Shown piece by piece: positions 15,403 through 23,553 of a stretch of 64,000 nt of DNA. A program made the position numbers and the translations under genes. Every line of letters starts with the position of its first letter. Position 1 is the first letter of the stretch. The notes beneath the pieces were generated by a model that was not told the origin of the DNA, ran no database searches, and saw nothing but the letters and a program-made list of their open reading frames with translations. The stretch covers positions 62,001 to 126,000 of the forward strand of contig JAPNUO010000003.1 in the NCBI GenBank assembly GCA_026627065.1. The letters are read 5' to 3'. The DNA comes from Bacillota bacterium. GTDB lineage: Bacteria; Bacillota; Sulfobacillia; Sulfobacillales; Sulfobacillaceae.

Positions 15403-16677
15403 ATGGAATATAATCCGCATCGCTCGGAATATTGGGATGAGCGCGCGTTCGAAGAAAACATGAAGTTGGCCTTTGACGTGTGCAACGGTTGCCGCCTCTG
15501 CTATAACTTGTGTCCTTCCTTCCCGGAACTTTTTCAGATTGTGGAGTCCTATGACAATGACGCGGCCAAGGTGACGCGTCAAGAAATGGATCGCGTGGCG
15601 GACCTTTGTTTTCAGTGCAAGCTGTGCTACATGAAATGCCCTTACATTCCGCCTCATCGCTACGATTTGGATTTTCCCCGGCTGATGCTGCGTTCCAAAG
15701 CGCTTCGCGTGAAAGCGCGCGGACTGAGCCGGAGCGACCAATTCTTGGGAAATCCCGAACGCGTGGGCCAAATGGGCCAGATGGCACCCGGCCTGGCCAA
15801 CTGGTCGGTGAAAAACGGGGGAATGCGACGGTTGATGGAGCGGATGTATGGCATTGACCGCCGGCGCCACTTGCCGCGGTTTGCGCCCCGGCGTTTTTCC
15901 GAATGGGTCAAGCGTCACAGTGCCCCGGCATTGCCTCCCTTAGAGGAGGTCGATGTGGTATTGTTTTCGACCTGTACGGTGGAATATCACGAACCCGGCA
16001 TTGGTCAGGCGGCGCTGGAGGTTTTGCGTCACAACAACATTCGCGCGGCGGTGCCTCCGGGGCAGCGGTGTTGTGGCATGCCTGCGTTGGACGGAGGCGA
16101 CATGGAGGGAGCCATTCGGCGGGCCAAAGAGAACGTGGACATCTTAGCACCATATGCGCGGGCCGGCAAAACGATTTTGGCGCTGCAGCCCACTTGCGCG
16201 CTGTTAATCAAACAGGACTATCCCACCCTGGTTCCCGGCGAAGAGGCCCAGATGGTGGCCCGCCAAACGCAGGACTTGACGCAGTACTTGGCCGATCAAA
16301 TGAAGCGCGGGGCACTCAAGAAAAGCTTTGTCGCCAGCCCCGGCCCCGTGACCTATCATCTCTCGTGTCATACCAAGGCGCAAGGGATTCGGCGGGCTGC
16401 CAAGGACCTCCTGGAAAGCATTGACGGCTGCCAAGTGGAGATGGTGGATCGGTGCGCCGGCATTGATGGCACCTGGGGATTGAAGGCACAATACTATGAC
16501 GAAGCCATCAAGGTGTCGGCTAAGCTGACCGAACGATTTCAAGCACGCCACGACACCGCAGCCTGCTCCGATTGTGCGTTGGCCGGCTTGCAGATTGAAA
16601 CCGTGACCGATGCCCCGCCCGTCCATCCGGTGCAACTTTTGGCAAAGGCTTATGGACTAGAAGGAGGCGCTTCATGA
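15403..16677 (+). CDS. Fe-S oxidoreductase, GlpC/HdrD-like, with two [4Fe-4S] sites and two CCG domains
   Basis: A 424-residue protein. Two ferredoxin motifs are at Cys27/30/33/37 (CNGCRLCYNLC) and Cys69/72/75/79 (CFQCKLCYMKC). The C-terminal half has two cysteine-rich CCG-type repeats: STCTVEYHEP with RCCGMPALDGGD, then LSCHTKAQG with VDRCAGIDGTWG. This plan is shared by GlpC, lactate-oxidation LutA/LldE-type proteins and the HdrD subunit of heterodisulfide reductase; the member found beside rubrerythrin and DUF3501 is thought to carry electrons in peroxide defence. ATG 15403 has GGAGAGGAG in front. The stop overlaps the next gene by four bases. Confidence 0.88.
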   Translation: MEYNPHRSEYWDERAFEENMKLAFDVCNGCRLCYNLCPSFPELFQIVESYDNDAAKVTRQEMDRVADLCFQCKLCYMKCPYIPPHRYDLDFPRLMLRSKALRVKARGLSRSDQFLGNPERVGQMGQMAPGLANWSVKNGGMRRLMERMYGIDRRRHLPRFAPRRFSEWVKRHSAPALPPLEEVDVVLFSTCTVEYHEPGIGQAALEVLRHNNIRAAVPPGQRCCGMPALDGGDMEGAIRRAKENVDILAPYARAGKTILALQPTCALLIKQDYPTLVPGEEAQMVARQTQDLTQYLADQMKRGALKKSFVASPGPVTYHLSCHTKAQGIRRAAKDLLESIDGCQVEMVDRCAGIDGTWGLKAQYYDEAIKVSAKLTERFQARHDTAACSDCALAGLQIETVTDAPPVHPVQLLAKAYGLEGGAS

Positions 16678-17252
16678 AGCCACTGACACTGGACGACATT
16701 GAGAGTATTGAGGCCTATGAGAAGCACCGCCAGGAGGTGCGACAGCGCATTATAGAGATCAAGCGGGTGCGGCGGATTGCGCTGGGGCCGCGGGTGTCGC
16801 TGGTTTTTGAGAACCGGGAGACCATGCGGTTCCAGGTGCAAGAAATGTGCCGCATCGAGCGCATTACCGATCCACGGTTGGTGCAGCAAGAAGTGGACGT
16901 CTATAACGACCTCCTGCCGGAAGGCTTGGCCATTGGCGCAACGCTGTTGATCGAGGTCACCCAAGAGGACGATATGCCGGCGGTCTTGAAGGAATTAAGC
17001 GGGTTGGAAGAGACGATTTGGCTGCGCTATGGGGAGTTTGCGATTCACGCCGAGGCAGAGCCTGGGCGGTCGACAGAAGAGAAGACGAGCACCGTCCACT
17101 ATCTGACCTTCCGCTTTTCTCCAGCGGCTCGAGACGCGTTGGCTGATGCCCTGTCAGTGCGGGTCTTCGCGGAACATCCCCACTATCAGCACAGCACCGA
17201 GCTGCGTCGCGAAACCGTGGCCTCCCTGCTTCACGATCTGACCGAGAGCTAG
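16674..17252 (+). CDS. DUF3501 family protein
   Basis: A 192-residue soluble protein matching the DUF3501 pattern as I know it: an N-terminal LTLDDIESIEAYEKHRQEVR, then RRIALGPRVSLVFENRETMR, then RFQVQEMCRIERI, and a C-terminal half with VHYLTFRF. The family has no proven function but is repeatedly found after this type of Fe-S protein and rubrerythrin. Here it overlaps the Fe-S gene by ATGA and lies 11 bases before the PerR-like gene, so all four proteins are probably made together. One conserved Cys is in QEMCRIERI. Confidence 0.85.
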   Translation: MKPLTLDDIESIEAYEKHRQEVRQRIIEIKRVRRIALGPRVSLVFENRETMRFQVQEMCRIERITDPRLVQQEVDVYNDLLPEGLAIGATLLIEVTQEDDMPAVLKELSGLEETIWLRYGEFAIHAEAEPGRSTEEKTSTVHYLTFRFSPAARDALADALSVRVFAEHPHYQHSTELRRETVASLLHDLTES

Positions 17253-17263
17253 GGGGGAGCCGT

Positions 17264-17671
17264 GTGAGTGCCGTGCCGACGGTCCAAACGCTGCAGGCGG
17301 TGGGATTAAAGGCGACGCCGCAGCGCCTTTGGGTGCTGGAGGCCTTGCGCCATTTGTCCCATCCCCCTGCTGAGGCGATCTTCCGCTATGTCGTCGCGCG
17401 TCATCCGGGCCTCAGCTTGGCCACTGTGTACCATGTGCTCGACAAGTTTGAGGAGGCCGGACTGGTGGTGTCCATGGAGTTCCACGGCAAGCGCTACTTC
17501 GATGTGCGGGCGGAACCCCACGATCATGTCCATTGCCGCCGCTGTGGCCGACTGGACGACGTGCACCGGGATCCGGCAACGCGATTGGTGTTTGTGGCGA
17601 ATTCGGCCTGGCACATTGACGCAGAAACCGTACTGTGGGAAGGGCTTTGCCCCAGCTGCCGCGAAGGTTAA
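17264..17671 (+). CDS. Fur-family regulator, PerR-like
   Basis: A 135-residue protein with an N-terminal winged helix (GLKATPQRLWVLEAL, SLATVYHVLDKFEEAG). Its structural zinc site is formed by two CxxC pairs, Cys91/94 and Cys129/132. The regulatory-metal site has Asp80, His86, His88 and an Asp in GRLDDVH where PerR has Asp104 and Fur has Glu, so PerR-type peroxide sensing by iron-catalysed histidine oxidation is favoured. It closes the rubrerythrin operon and probably controls it through the palindrome at 14859-14873. GTG start; GGGGGAG precedes it. Confidence 0.85.
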   Translation: MSAVPTVQTLQAVGLKATPQRLWVLEALRHLSHPPAEAIFRYVVARHPGLSLATVYHVLDKFEEAGLVVSMEFHGKRYFDVRAEPHDHVHCRRCGRLDDVHRDPATRLVFVANSAWHIDAETVLWEGLCPSCREG

Positions 17672-17683
17672 CCAGCGCGCCGG

Positions 17684-18547
17684 CTATTCCGCCACAAAGG
17701 CGTGCAGCGCATGGCGGGTTAAAAAGTCGTGAATGAGGTGGGAGGTCAGCTCCGGTTCTTCAATATGGGGCAGATGGCCGCAGGAGTCAATCACGGTGAG
17801 TTCGCTCTGGGCCAGCCTCTCGTGCAGTGCCTTGCCATAGGCGAGGGGCACAATGCGATCCTCCCGCCCCCATATGAGCAGTGTCGGCATGGTCAGGCGC
17901 GTTAAGTCCAGCTCCGGATCCGGGGCAATGGCCGAATGGGCCAAGTACTGCGCAAAAGACGCGCGTCCGCGGTTTAACTGCTGAGCATCGGCCAAGGTGC
18001 GGTACGGCGTGCGCTGCTTGTATCGCTCGGGGTCGTAAACCAAACCGCGCATGTACTCGGAGGCGGGCAGTGTCAGCGGGTTGATGACGGGCACGTCGGG
18101 GAGGGTCACGCCGACGGAATCCAGGATGATCAGAGCTTTGACCCGCTCAGGATGATGGGAGGCCATCGACATGGCCACGCGGCCACCCATCGAGTTGCCG
18201 CCCACGATGAAAGACGCGATATTGAGCGCGTTCAGCCAGTCAAAAAGAATCGGTCCAATGTGTTCAATGCGTTGGACCCCCTCAAACCAGTCGCTCAGCC
18301 CAAATCCCGGCATGTCGGGGGCCAGCACCCGCCATCCCTGCTGGCTCAGGACATTCAGCTGGGCCCAAAATGCCCGGCCGGTGCCGCCGCCGCCGTGCAG
18401 CAACACTAGCGGGGCCCCCGATCCCGCTTCGTACCAGTGCAATGTCCCGCCCTTTAACCGGGCACTCTGTTCTCCCACTGCCATGTGTCGCGTCCCGCCT
18501 TTCGGGACCATTGTAGCAAATTCGCGCCGCGCCGTCTCAATTGTCAT
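17684..18547 (-). CDS. Alpha/beta-hydrolase
   Basis: A protein of 287 residues with the hydrolase fold signatures: LVLLHGGGGTGRAFW (oxyanion hole), the nucleophile elbow GGNSMGGRVAMS, an acid in WGREDRIVP and the catalytic His in SCGHLPHIEEPE. It resembles MhpC/BphD-type C-C hydrolases and esterases; the substrate is not predictable. The 5' end overlaps the preceding small gene by 11 bases, which supports ATG 18547; an ATG at 18484 with AAAGGCGGG upstream would give the more usual family N terminus and is a real alternative. The gene converges with the PerR-like gene. Confidence 0.85.
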   Translation of the reverse strand: MTIETARREFATMVPKGGTRHMAVGEQSARLKGGTLHWYEAGSGAPLVLLHGGGGTGRAFWAQLNVLSQQGWRVLAPDMPGFGLSDWFEGVQRIEHIGPILFDWLNALNIASFIVGGNSMGGRVAMSMASHHPERVKALIILDSVGVTLPDVPVINPLTLPASEYMRGLVYDPERYKQRTPYRTLADAQQLNRGRASFAQYLAHSAIAPDPELDLTRLTMPTLLIWGREDRIVPLAYGKALHERLAQSELTVIDSCGHLPHIEEPELTSHLIHDFLTRHALHAFVAE

Positions 18548-18740
18548 GAGGCCCGGGGCTGCCGCATAAGAGTTCCTGACTTAGGCGGTCAGCCTGCGCG
18601 CGGATTTCTTCGGGGGTCACAATGCCTTTGGCGACCAGCAGCTCAAACAAGACCGCCAGCGATAGGCCATAGCGGTAGAGCGTCTGGTTGAGGTCGTGGT
18701 GCGCGGAGATACGCTCGCCAAACGGATCCTGACTTGACAT
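18537..18740 (-). CDS. Small hypothetical protein
   Basis: A 67-residue, mostly helical protein: after MSSQDPFGERISAHHD come a hydrophobic helix LYRYGLSLAVLFELLVAKG and an acidic segment TPEEIRAQADRLSQELL. I do not recognise the family; the phrase LLVAKGIVTPEEIRA resembles a motif in nitrile-hydratase-type and oxidoreductase small subunits. It has a good ribosome site (GAGAGGTG) before ATG 18740 and overlaps the hydrolase gene, so it is probably expressed with it. It is divergent from thiL. Confidence 0.65.
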   Translation of the reverse strand: MSSQDPFGERISAHHDLNQTLYRYGLSLAVLFELLVAKGIVTPEEIRAQADRLSQELLCGSPGPHDN

Positions 18741-18807
18741 GGAACACCTCTCTCGTTCATGGTGTAGCCAAGTATGCCGAATTTGGGCCAGACTTAAACG
18801 GGGAGGG

Positions 18808-19812
18808 ATGGGTTTGCGCATTGGCGCCTTGGGGGAACTGGGGGTTATCCGCTTGATCGAGGCGATGCAAGGACCGTTGCCGCCGGGGGCTATTGGCATT
18901 GGCGACGATGCGGCGTTTTGGCCTGCCCCGCCGGGAGCGCTTGGCTGGCTCATCTCCCAAGACATGCTGGTCGAATCCCAGCATTTTCGCTGGGATTGGG
19001 CCACGCCGGAAGAAGTCGGGTGGAAAGCGGCCCAGGTCAATCTCAGCGATATAGCCGCCATGGGCGGCGAGCCGTTCGCCGTATTGACCAGCCTCGCTAT
19101 CCCTGCCCACGGCACGGTTGAGCAAGTGCGCGGCCTCTACAGCGGCCTGACGCGCGCGCTGTCCGCGCATGGCGTTCCCATTATTGGGGGAGACACGGTA
19201 GGGGGGAGCGATCGCCTGGTGCTAGACGTGACGATTTTAGGCAAGCCATCGCCTTGCGGCCCGGTGCGGCGTCAGGGAGCGCGGGTCGGCGACCGCCTGG
19301 TGGTCAGCGGATGGCTGGGCAGCAGTTACGCCGGCTACCTTCTATTGAGTGAGGGCGTCCGGACGGCGTCCGCGACGCCCTCAGAACAGTACCTCTTGGA
19401 GGCGCATTTGATGCCTCAGGCCCGTTTGAGCTTAGGCCGGATGGTGGCTGAGCACGTCTCGGCGATGACTGACATTAGTGATGGGTTGGCTCGCGAGATT
19501 TTTGCCATGTTGCTGCCGGGCCAGGGGGCCGACATCCATCTGGACCAGCTGCCGATTCGTCCGGAAGTTCGGGTGCTGGCTGAGAGGCACGGGGCCGATG
19601 CGGCTGTCTGGGCCGTATGGGGCGGGGAAGACTACGAGCTCTTGATGGCGGTTCCCCCAGAGGCGCTGCCGGTGATTTCTCAGGAGGCGAGGCGGCTTCA
19701 GGTGCCCCTGACGGAGGTCGGCGCGGTCACCGGCAGCGGCGAGGTGCGCTGGATGTCCCGCGGGAGGGCAGTGAGGATAGAGGGAGACGGGGTGAAGTTT
19801 GAACACTTTTAA
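18808..19812 (+). CDS. thiL: Thiamine-monophosphate kinase
   Basis: About 334 residues. It phosphorylates thiamine monophosphate to the active cofactor thiamine diphosphate. The AIRS/ThiL fold shows GELGVIRLI at the start, the Mg-binding GIGDDAAFW, WKAAQVNLSDIAAMGGEP, GGDTVGGSDRLVLDVT, and ISDGLAREI followed by WGGEDYELLMAVP near the end. The GGGAGGG ribosome site touches ATG 18808; a TTG six bases further on (18814) is better spaced and may be the true start. It is the first gene of the run thiL-tsaE-tsaB-rimI, and its end overlaps tsaE. Confidence 0.92.
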   Translation: MGLRIGALGELGVIRLIEAMQGPLPPGAIGIGDDAAFWPAPPGALGWLISQDMLVESQHFRWDWATPEEVGWKAAQVNLSDIAAMGGEPFAVLTSLAIPAHGTVEQVRGLYSGLTRALSAHGVPIIGGDTVGGSDRLVLDVTILGKPSPCGPVRRQGARVGDRLVVSGWLGSSYAGYLLLSEGVRTASATPSEQYLLEAHLMPQARLSLGRMVAEHVSAMTDISDGLAREIFAMLLPGQGADIHLDQLPIRPEVRVLAERHGADAAVWAVWGGEDYELLMAVPPEALPVISQEARRLQVPLTEVGAVTGSGEVRWMSRGRAVRIEGDGVKFEHF

Positions 19813-20275
19813 CGGCATGTCATGGCGCGTTTTCGGCCTGGAGGCCCTACGGGCGGTGTCCGAGCGGCTAGCCTCCCCTTTGAGCCGGGGCGGGGCCGCA
19901 TTTTTTTCGGGACCGCTCGGCGCCGGGAAGACGACCATGATTCGCTTTATATGCGAGGCGCTCGGGGTCACCCAACCGGTGACCTCGCCGTCGTTTGACT
20001 TGCTCCACATTTATCACACGGAGCGCCTCACCATTTATCATGTCGACGGCTACCGCTTGGACCACATGGAGGACTGGGATATTCTGGATTTGCCGGTGGG
20101 CGAGCCGGACACGGTTTTGCTGGCGGAATGGGCGGATATGGTGAAAGTTCTATATCCGCGTCGCCTGGAGGTGTCGATTGCGCTGAGCGACCGTGCCCCC
20201 GAGGAGCGGGTGGTGACGGTGGCGGCGGTGGGCATGCGGTGGGAGCAAGGGGGAGAGGAGTCCGATGGGATTTAA
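19799..20275 (+). CDS. tsaE: tRNA threonylcarbamoyladenosine synthesis ATPase TsaE
   Basis: A 158-residue P-loop protein with Walker A GPLGAGKTT at 38-46, SPSFDLLHIYH (the TSPTF-like motif), YHVDGYRLD and a VLLAEWADM Walker-like strand. It powers the TsaB-TsaD-TsaE complex that makes t6A at position 37 of ANN-decoding tRNAs. The TTG start at 19799 lies inside the end of thiL; an ATG at 19817 has no ribosome site. It overlaps tsaB by 11 bases. Confidence 0.9.
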   Translation: MNTFNGMSWRVFGLEALRAVSERLASPLSRGGAAFFSGPLGAGKTTMIRFICEALGVTQPVTSPSFDLLHIYHTERLTIYHVDGYRLDHMEDWDILDLPVGEPDTVLLAEWADMVKVLYPRRLEVSIALSDRAPEERVVTVAAVGMRWEQGGEESDGI

Positions 20276-20927
20276 AGTGCTGGGACTGGACGCATCCGGT
20301 CCCATGATGACAGTCGGCCTGGTGGAAGACGGGCAAGCGCTGGCCTTATTTTCGGCGCGCATGCCACGAGCAGCGGGATCGTTGCTGGCACCCTGGATCG
20401 GGGAGCAAGTGCGGTATTTTGGCAAGCCGGACGGCCTGGTGGTAGGGGTGGGGCCTGGGTCCTTCACCGGGGTGCGCGTGGCCATCGCCACCGCCAAGGC
20501 GCTAGCGTGGGCCTGGAATATTCCCGTCAAAGGGGTATCCTCCCTCGCATGCTGGGCGTGGTCGGCGCCGGTGGGAAGCCGGGTGATTGTGACTAGCGAG
20601 CGGCGCGGCCCCGCCTTTTACCTCGGCGACTACTTTCGCGGGAAAGACGGTCCCAAGCCGCTCAGCCCCGACCGCGCCATCTCCGGCGCCTTGCCACCGA
20701 ACTTTCCCTTGTCGGTGGCCGTGTGGGTGTTAGGGCCGGCGGGTCGCGATCCTGCTGTATTGCAGCAAATTGGTCCACGGGCGGAGCCACTTGAGGCGGA
20801 TCTCTCGGGCGTGAATGTAGCGCTAGAGGGGTGGTTCGCGGTACAATGGGGAAGAGCCGATGACCCGTTGTCCCTCGCACCCCGCTATTTGAGGGAACCC
20901 GCGGTTAGTGTAAGGCGAGCGAGGTAA
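20265..20927 (+). CDS. tsaB: tRNA threonylcarbamoyladenosine synthesis protein TsaB
   Basis: A 220-residue ASKHA-fold protein with LGLDASGPMMTVGLVEDG at the N terminus and the signature GLVVGVGPGSFTGVRVAIATAKALAW, here given in part as GVGPGSFTGVRVA. TsaB is the non-catalytic partner of TsaD. The C-terminal half is shorter and less conserved, as usual, and ends with PLSLAPRYLREP, the family's common tail. AGAGGAG precedes ATG 20265. Confidence 0.9.
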   Translation: MGFKVLGLDASGPMMTVGLVEDGQALALFSARMPRAAGSLLAPWIGEQVRYFGKPDGLVVGVGPGSFTGVRVAIATAKALAWAWNIPVKGVSSLACWAWSAPVGSRVIVTSERRGPAFYLGDYFRGKDGPKPLSPDRAISGALPPNFPLSVAVWVLGPAGRDPAVLQQIGPRAEPLEADLSGVNVALEGWFAVQWGRADDPLSLAPRYLREPAVSVRRAR

Positions 20928-20930
20928 CGC

Positions 20931-21404
20931 ATGGCACTGTCGAATCAGCCGCTAGAGTCAGATGTCATTGTCCGCGACATGTATTTGTCGGACTTGGATG
21001 CGGTGATGCGCATCGAAGCGTCGTCGTTTCCAACGCCATGGTCCCGTTCCGCGTTTCAGACCGAACTCATGGAAAACAATTTTGCCTCGTACTTGGTGCT
21101 GGACTTTCACGGGCGCGTGGTGTCGTACGGCGGCATGTGGATCATCTTGGATGAAGCGCATGTGACCAACGTGGCCGTAGACCCTGATTTTCGGGGATAC
21201 CATCTAGGGGAGCGGATGATGCGCGGACTGATGGAGCGCGCCAAAAGCTTGGGGGCGCGGCGCATGACCTTAGAGGTGCGGAAGTCCAATATTGTGGCGC
21301 AAAATCTTTATCAAAAACTGGGCTTTATTCAACTAGGCGTGCGCCGAGGGTATTACAGCGATCCCCGCGAGGATGCCTATATTATGTGGAAGGATCCCCT
21401 TTAG
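20931..21404 (+). CDS. rimI: Ribosomal-protein alanine N-acetyltransferase (RimI family)
   Basis: A 157-residue GNAT enzyme. VRDMYLSDLDAVMRIEASSF starts the fold, the acetyl-CoA loop is FRGYHLGERMM, and RMTLEVRKSNIVAQNLYQKL with GFIQLGVRRGYY closes it, all typical of RimI. The family acetylates N-terminal alanines such as that of ribosomal protein S18. It lies between tsaB and tsaD, the usual neighbourhood in Firmicutes, three bases after tsaB. Its last bases overlap the end of a membrane-protein gene on the other strand. Confidence 0.9.
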   Translation: MALSNQPLESDVIVRDMYLSDLDAVMRIEASSFPTPWSRSAFQTELMENNFASYLVLDFHGRVVSYGGMWIILDEAHVTNVAVDPDFRGYHLGERMMRGLMERAKSLGARRMTLEVRKSNIVAQNLYQKLGFIQLGVRRGYYSDPREDAYIMWKDPL

Positions 21405-21898
21405 GTTACGGGGTGGGGGGAGTCCGGCGGCGTGGGGGTCGATTCCAGGCGGTCCCGTCCGCCCCACCAGGCGGCAAAGGCGCCCAAGAGCGCATAAAGC
21501 GCGCCGTAAAGGAGAGCGGAAAGCACGGCGCCAGTGACGGCGTGCAAATGCAACATGGTCAGAGCGGCTGCCCGGGGAACGCCGGGCAGTTCTTGTATGA
21601 AGACTTGTTGTGCCAAGGGCAGGCGGCGGATATACTCGGCGATCCCCGTGCCGAGCCAGGCGACCGCGAGACCGACGACAAACCCATGGCGAGCGCGCCG
21701 GCGTCGGCGAGCTTTCAAGTGTTTGCCCAAGAGAACAAAAAGCACGACACTGGCCAGGAAGGTGACGAAGTGCGCGGCGGTGGTAGCATGGTAGGTAACG
21801 GGCGACAGCGTCAGAAGCGCCGGGCCGGCGTAAACCAGGAGCAAGAGGACACTATAGACGAGGGTCACGGAGCGAATCACCCCTTCTGCTTTGCCCAT
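21401..21898 (-). CDS. Hypothetical four-helix membrane protein, antisense inside the tsa cluster
   Basis: A 165-residue hydrophobic protein with about four membrane segments: VTLVYSVLLLLVYAGPALLT, HFVTFLASVVLFVLLG, HGFVVGLAVAWLGTGIAEYI and AVTGAVLSALLYGALYALLG. A very basic loop (KARRRRRARHG) separates helices two and three. I do not recognise a family. The opposite strand has an open but low-complexity, unconvincing frame, so the minus strand is taken as coding. It converges with rimI and starts 24 bases from tsaD, breaking what is usually a continuous tsaB-rimI-tsaD operon. Confidence 0.62.
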   Translation of the reverse strand: MGKAEGVIRSVTLVYSVLLLLVYAGPALLTLSPVTYHATTAAHFVTFLASVVLFVLLGKHLKARRRRRARHGFVVGLAVAWLGTGIAEYIRRLPLAQQVFIQELPGVPRAAALTMLHLHAVTGAVLSALLYGALYALLGAFAAWWGGRDRLESTPTPPDSPHPVT

Positions 21899-21922
21899 AA
21901 GATGACCCGAGCGAGGTGATTT

Positions 21923-22933
21923 ATGCGGATCCTAGGGATTGAAACATCGTGCGACGATACCGCGGCAGCGGTCGTGGAGGATGGCACCCGGGTGCTTTCC
22001 GCCGAGCGGCTTTCGTCCGCGGCCCTGCAGTCGCGGTTCGGCGGAGTGGTGCCCGAAGTGGCGGCGCGCGAACATGCGATGACGGTGCTGCCCGTGGTTG
22101 AGACCGCGCTGGAGCAGGCTGGCCTAGGGTTGGAAGAGTTGGACGCCGTGGCGGTGACGCAAGGGCCGGGACTGCTCGGGGCGCTGCTGGTGGGCGTGAG
22201 TTTTGCCAAGGCGCTCGGCGTCGCGCGCCACTTGCCGGTGATCGGCGTACACCACCTGGAAGCTCATTTGTACGCGAATGCCCTCGTGGATGGTCTCTAC
22301 TTTCCCGCCTTAGCGCTGGTCGTGTCTGGCGGACATACCACGCTGGTCTATTGGCAGGGGCACGGTGTCCTCGAGGTCTTGGGGGAAACCCGGGACGATG
22401 CGGCGGGAGAGGCTTTAGACAAAGGAGCGCGGCTTTTGGGGCTGGGCTATCCCGGCGGTCCGTTGATCGAGCGCTTGGCGCGCGAGGCGGCCGTTCCTCC
22501 CGCCGTGAAACTTCCCGTGGCGCGCTTAGAGGGAGACTCCCTCGACTTTAGCTTTAGTGGATTGAAGACGGCGACGGAAGAGATGGTGCGCCGAGGACAA
22601 GTGGACCGCGCGTCGATTGCCTGGGCGCTGGAGGACGCCGTGGTTGCTGCGCTGGCGCGCACCCTGGATCGCGCATGGCAGCGGTATCCGACCAGCCATG
22701 TCTATCTGGCCGGGGGCGTCAGCGCCAATCGCCGCCTTGCTGAAACCGTTCAGCGCTGGGCGCAAGACCATGGCGTCATCCCGCATATTCCGCCGCCGCA
22801 GTGGTGCACGGACAACGGGGCGATGGTCGCGGCGGCCGGCTACTTCCGCTATCAACGGGGAGATCAGATGCGACTCGACGAAGGGCCGAAGACCCCGTGG
22901 CCCCTAGCAACGCTGGAACGAAGCACGGGTTAG
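21923..22933 (+). CDS. tsaD: tRNA N6-adenosine threonylcarbamoyltransferase TsaD
   Basis: A 336-residue ASKHA enzyme that transfers the threonylcarbamoyl group to A37 of tRNA. It starts ILGIETSCDDTAAAVVEDG; the metal-binding HHLEAH has His111 and His115. Further motifs are LVVSGGHTTL, ETRDDAAGEALDKGARLLGL (part), LDFSFSGLKTA, AGGVSANRRL and CTDNGAMVAAAG, all as in characterised TsaD. It is the catalytic partner of the TsaB and TsaE encoded just upstream, and its own promoter may lie in the short gap left by the antisense gene. CGAGGTGATTT precedes ATG 21923. Confidence 0.95.
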   Translation: MRILGIETSCDDTAAAVVEDGTRVLSAERLSSAALQSRFGGVVPEVAAREHAMTVLPVVETALEQAGLGLEELDAVAVTQGPGLLGALLVGVSFAKALGVARHLPVIGVHHLEAHLYANALVDGLYFPALALVVSGGHTTLVYWQGHGVLEVLGETRDDAAGEALDKGARLLGLGYPGGPLIERLAREAAVPPAVKLPVARLEGDSLDFSFSGLKTATEEMVRRGQVDRASIAWALEDAVVAALARTLDRAWQRYPTSHVYLAGGVSANRRLAETVQRWAQDHGVIPHIPPPQWCTDNGAMVAAAGYFRYQRGDQMRLDEGPKTPWPLATLERSTG

Positions 22934-22944
22934 GAGGGATCATC

Positions 22945-23457
22945 ATGCTTATGGACTACGGGCCCTGGTCGCCGGAGGTGGCTTCCCCGGTGTTCATCGC
23001 CCCCGGATCGTATATCATTGGCCGGGTGACCTTGGCGCAAGAGGCGTCGGTCTGGTTCAATGCGGTGCTGCGCGCCGATGGCGAAGCGATCCGCGTAGGC
23101 GCTCGCAGCAACGTGCAGGACAATGCGGTGCTGCACGCGGATCCGGGCTTTCCTTGCCTCATTGGCGAAGATGTGACGATTGGGCACGGGGCGATTGTCC
23201 ACGGTGCCGAGGTCGGAGATCGGGTCTTGATTGGCATGGGTTCGGTCGTCATGAACGGGGCCCGTGTGCGCTCCGATGTGATTCTCGGCGCGGGATCATT
23301 GGTGACCGAACGCATGGAGATCCCCCCCGGCGTCTTGGCGTTGGGCCGGCCGGCCCGCGTGGTGCGCCCACTGTCAGACGAAGAGCGGGCGCGCATTGTC
23401 GCGGCCGCCAAGCAGTACGTCGAACGCTGGCGGGAACCGGGCTGGACCTTTTCGTAA
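22945..23457 (+). CDS. Gamma-class carbonic anhydrase / left-handed beta-helix protein
   Basis: A 170-residue hexapeptide-repeat protein. Repeats run from IIGRVTLAQEASVWFNAVLR to VRSDVILGAGSLVTERMEI. The zinc ligands of gamma-carbonic anhydrases are present as His64 (AVLHADPG), His81 and His86 (IGHGAIVHGAEVGD). Members such as YrdA/PaaY hydrate CO2 or have lost activity, so function is likely but not certain. ATG 22945 has TAGGAGGG upstream. It follows tsaD by 11 bases and probably shares its transcript. Confidence 0.88.
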   Translation: MLMDYGPWSPEVASPVFIAPGSYIIGRVTLAQEASVWFNAVLRADGEAIRVGARSNVQDNAVLHADPGFPCLIGEDVTIGHGAIVHGAEVGDRVLIGMGSVVMNGARVRSDVILGAGSLVTERMEIPPGVLALGRPARVVRPLSDEERARIVAAAKQYVERWREPGWTFS

Positions 23458-23553
23458 CTCTCGGATGCGAGCAAATTTTTGGGAGATCGGATGAAAGCCA
23501 GGCGAGCCGCGTACTCTATATTACTAATTGCGGCAATAAAGGGCGGGTAAGCG

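Noticed and set aside
14920..15918. Long minus-strand frame across rubrerythrin and the Fe-S gene
   Set aside because: Antisense to two clearly conserved proteins; product rich in His/Arg/Pro as expected of a shadow frame.
21386..21919. Plus-strand 177-codon frame between rimI and tsaD
   Set aside because: Low-complexity Gly/Arg/Gln-rich product and no ribosome site; the minus-strand frame gives a coherent membrane protein.
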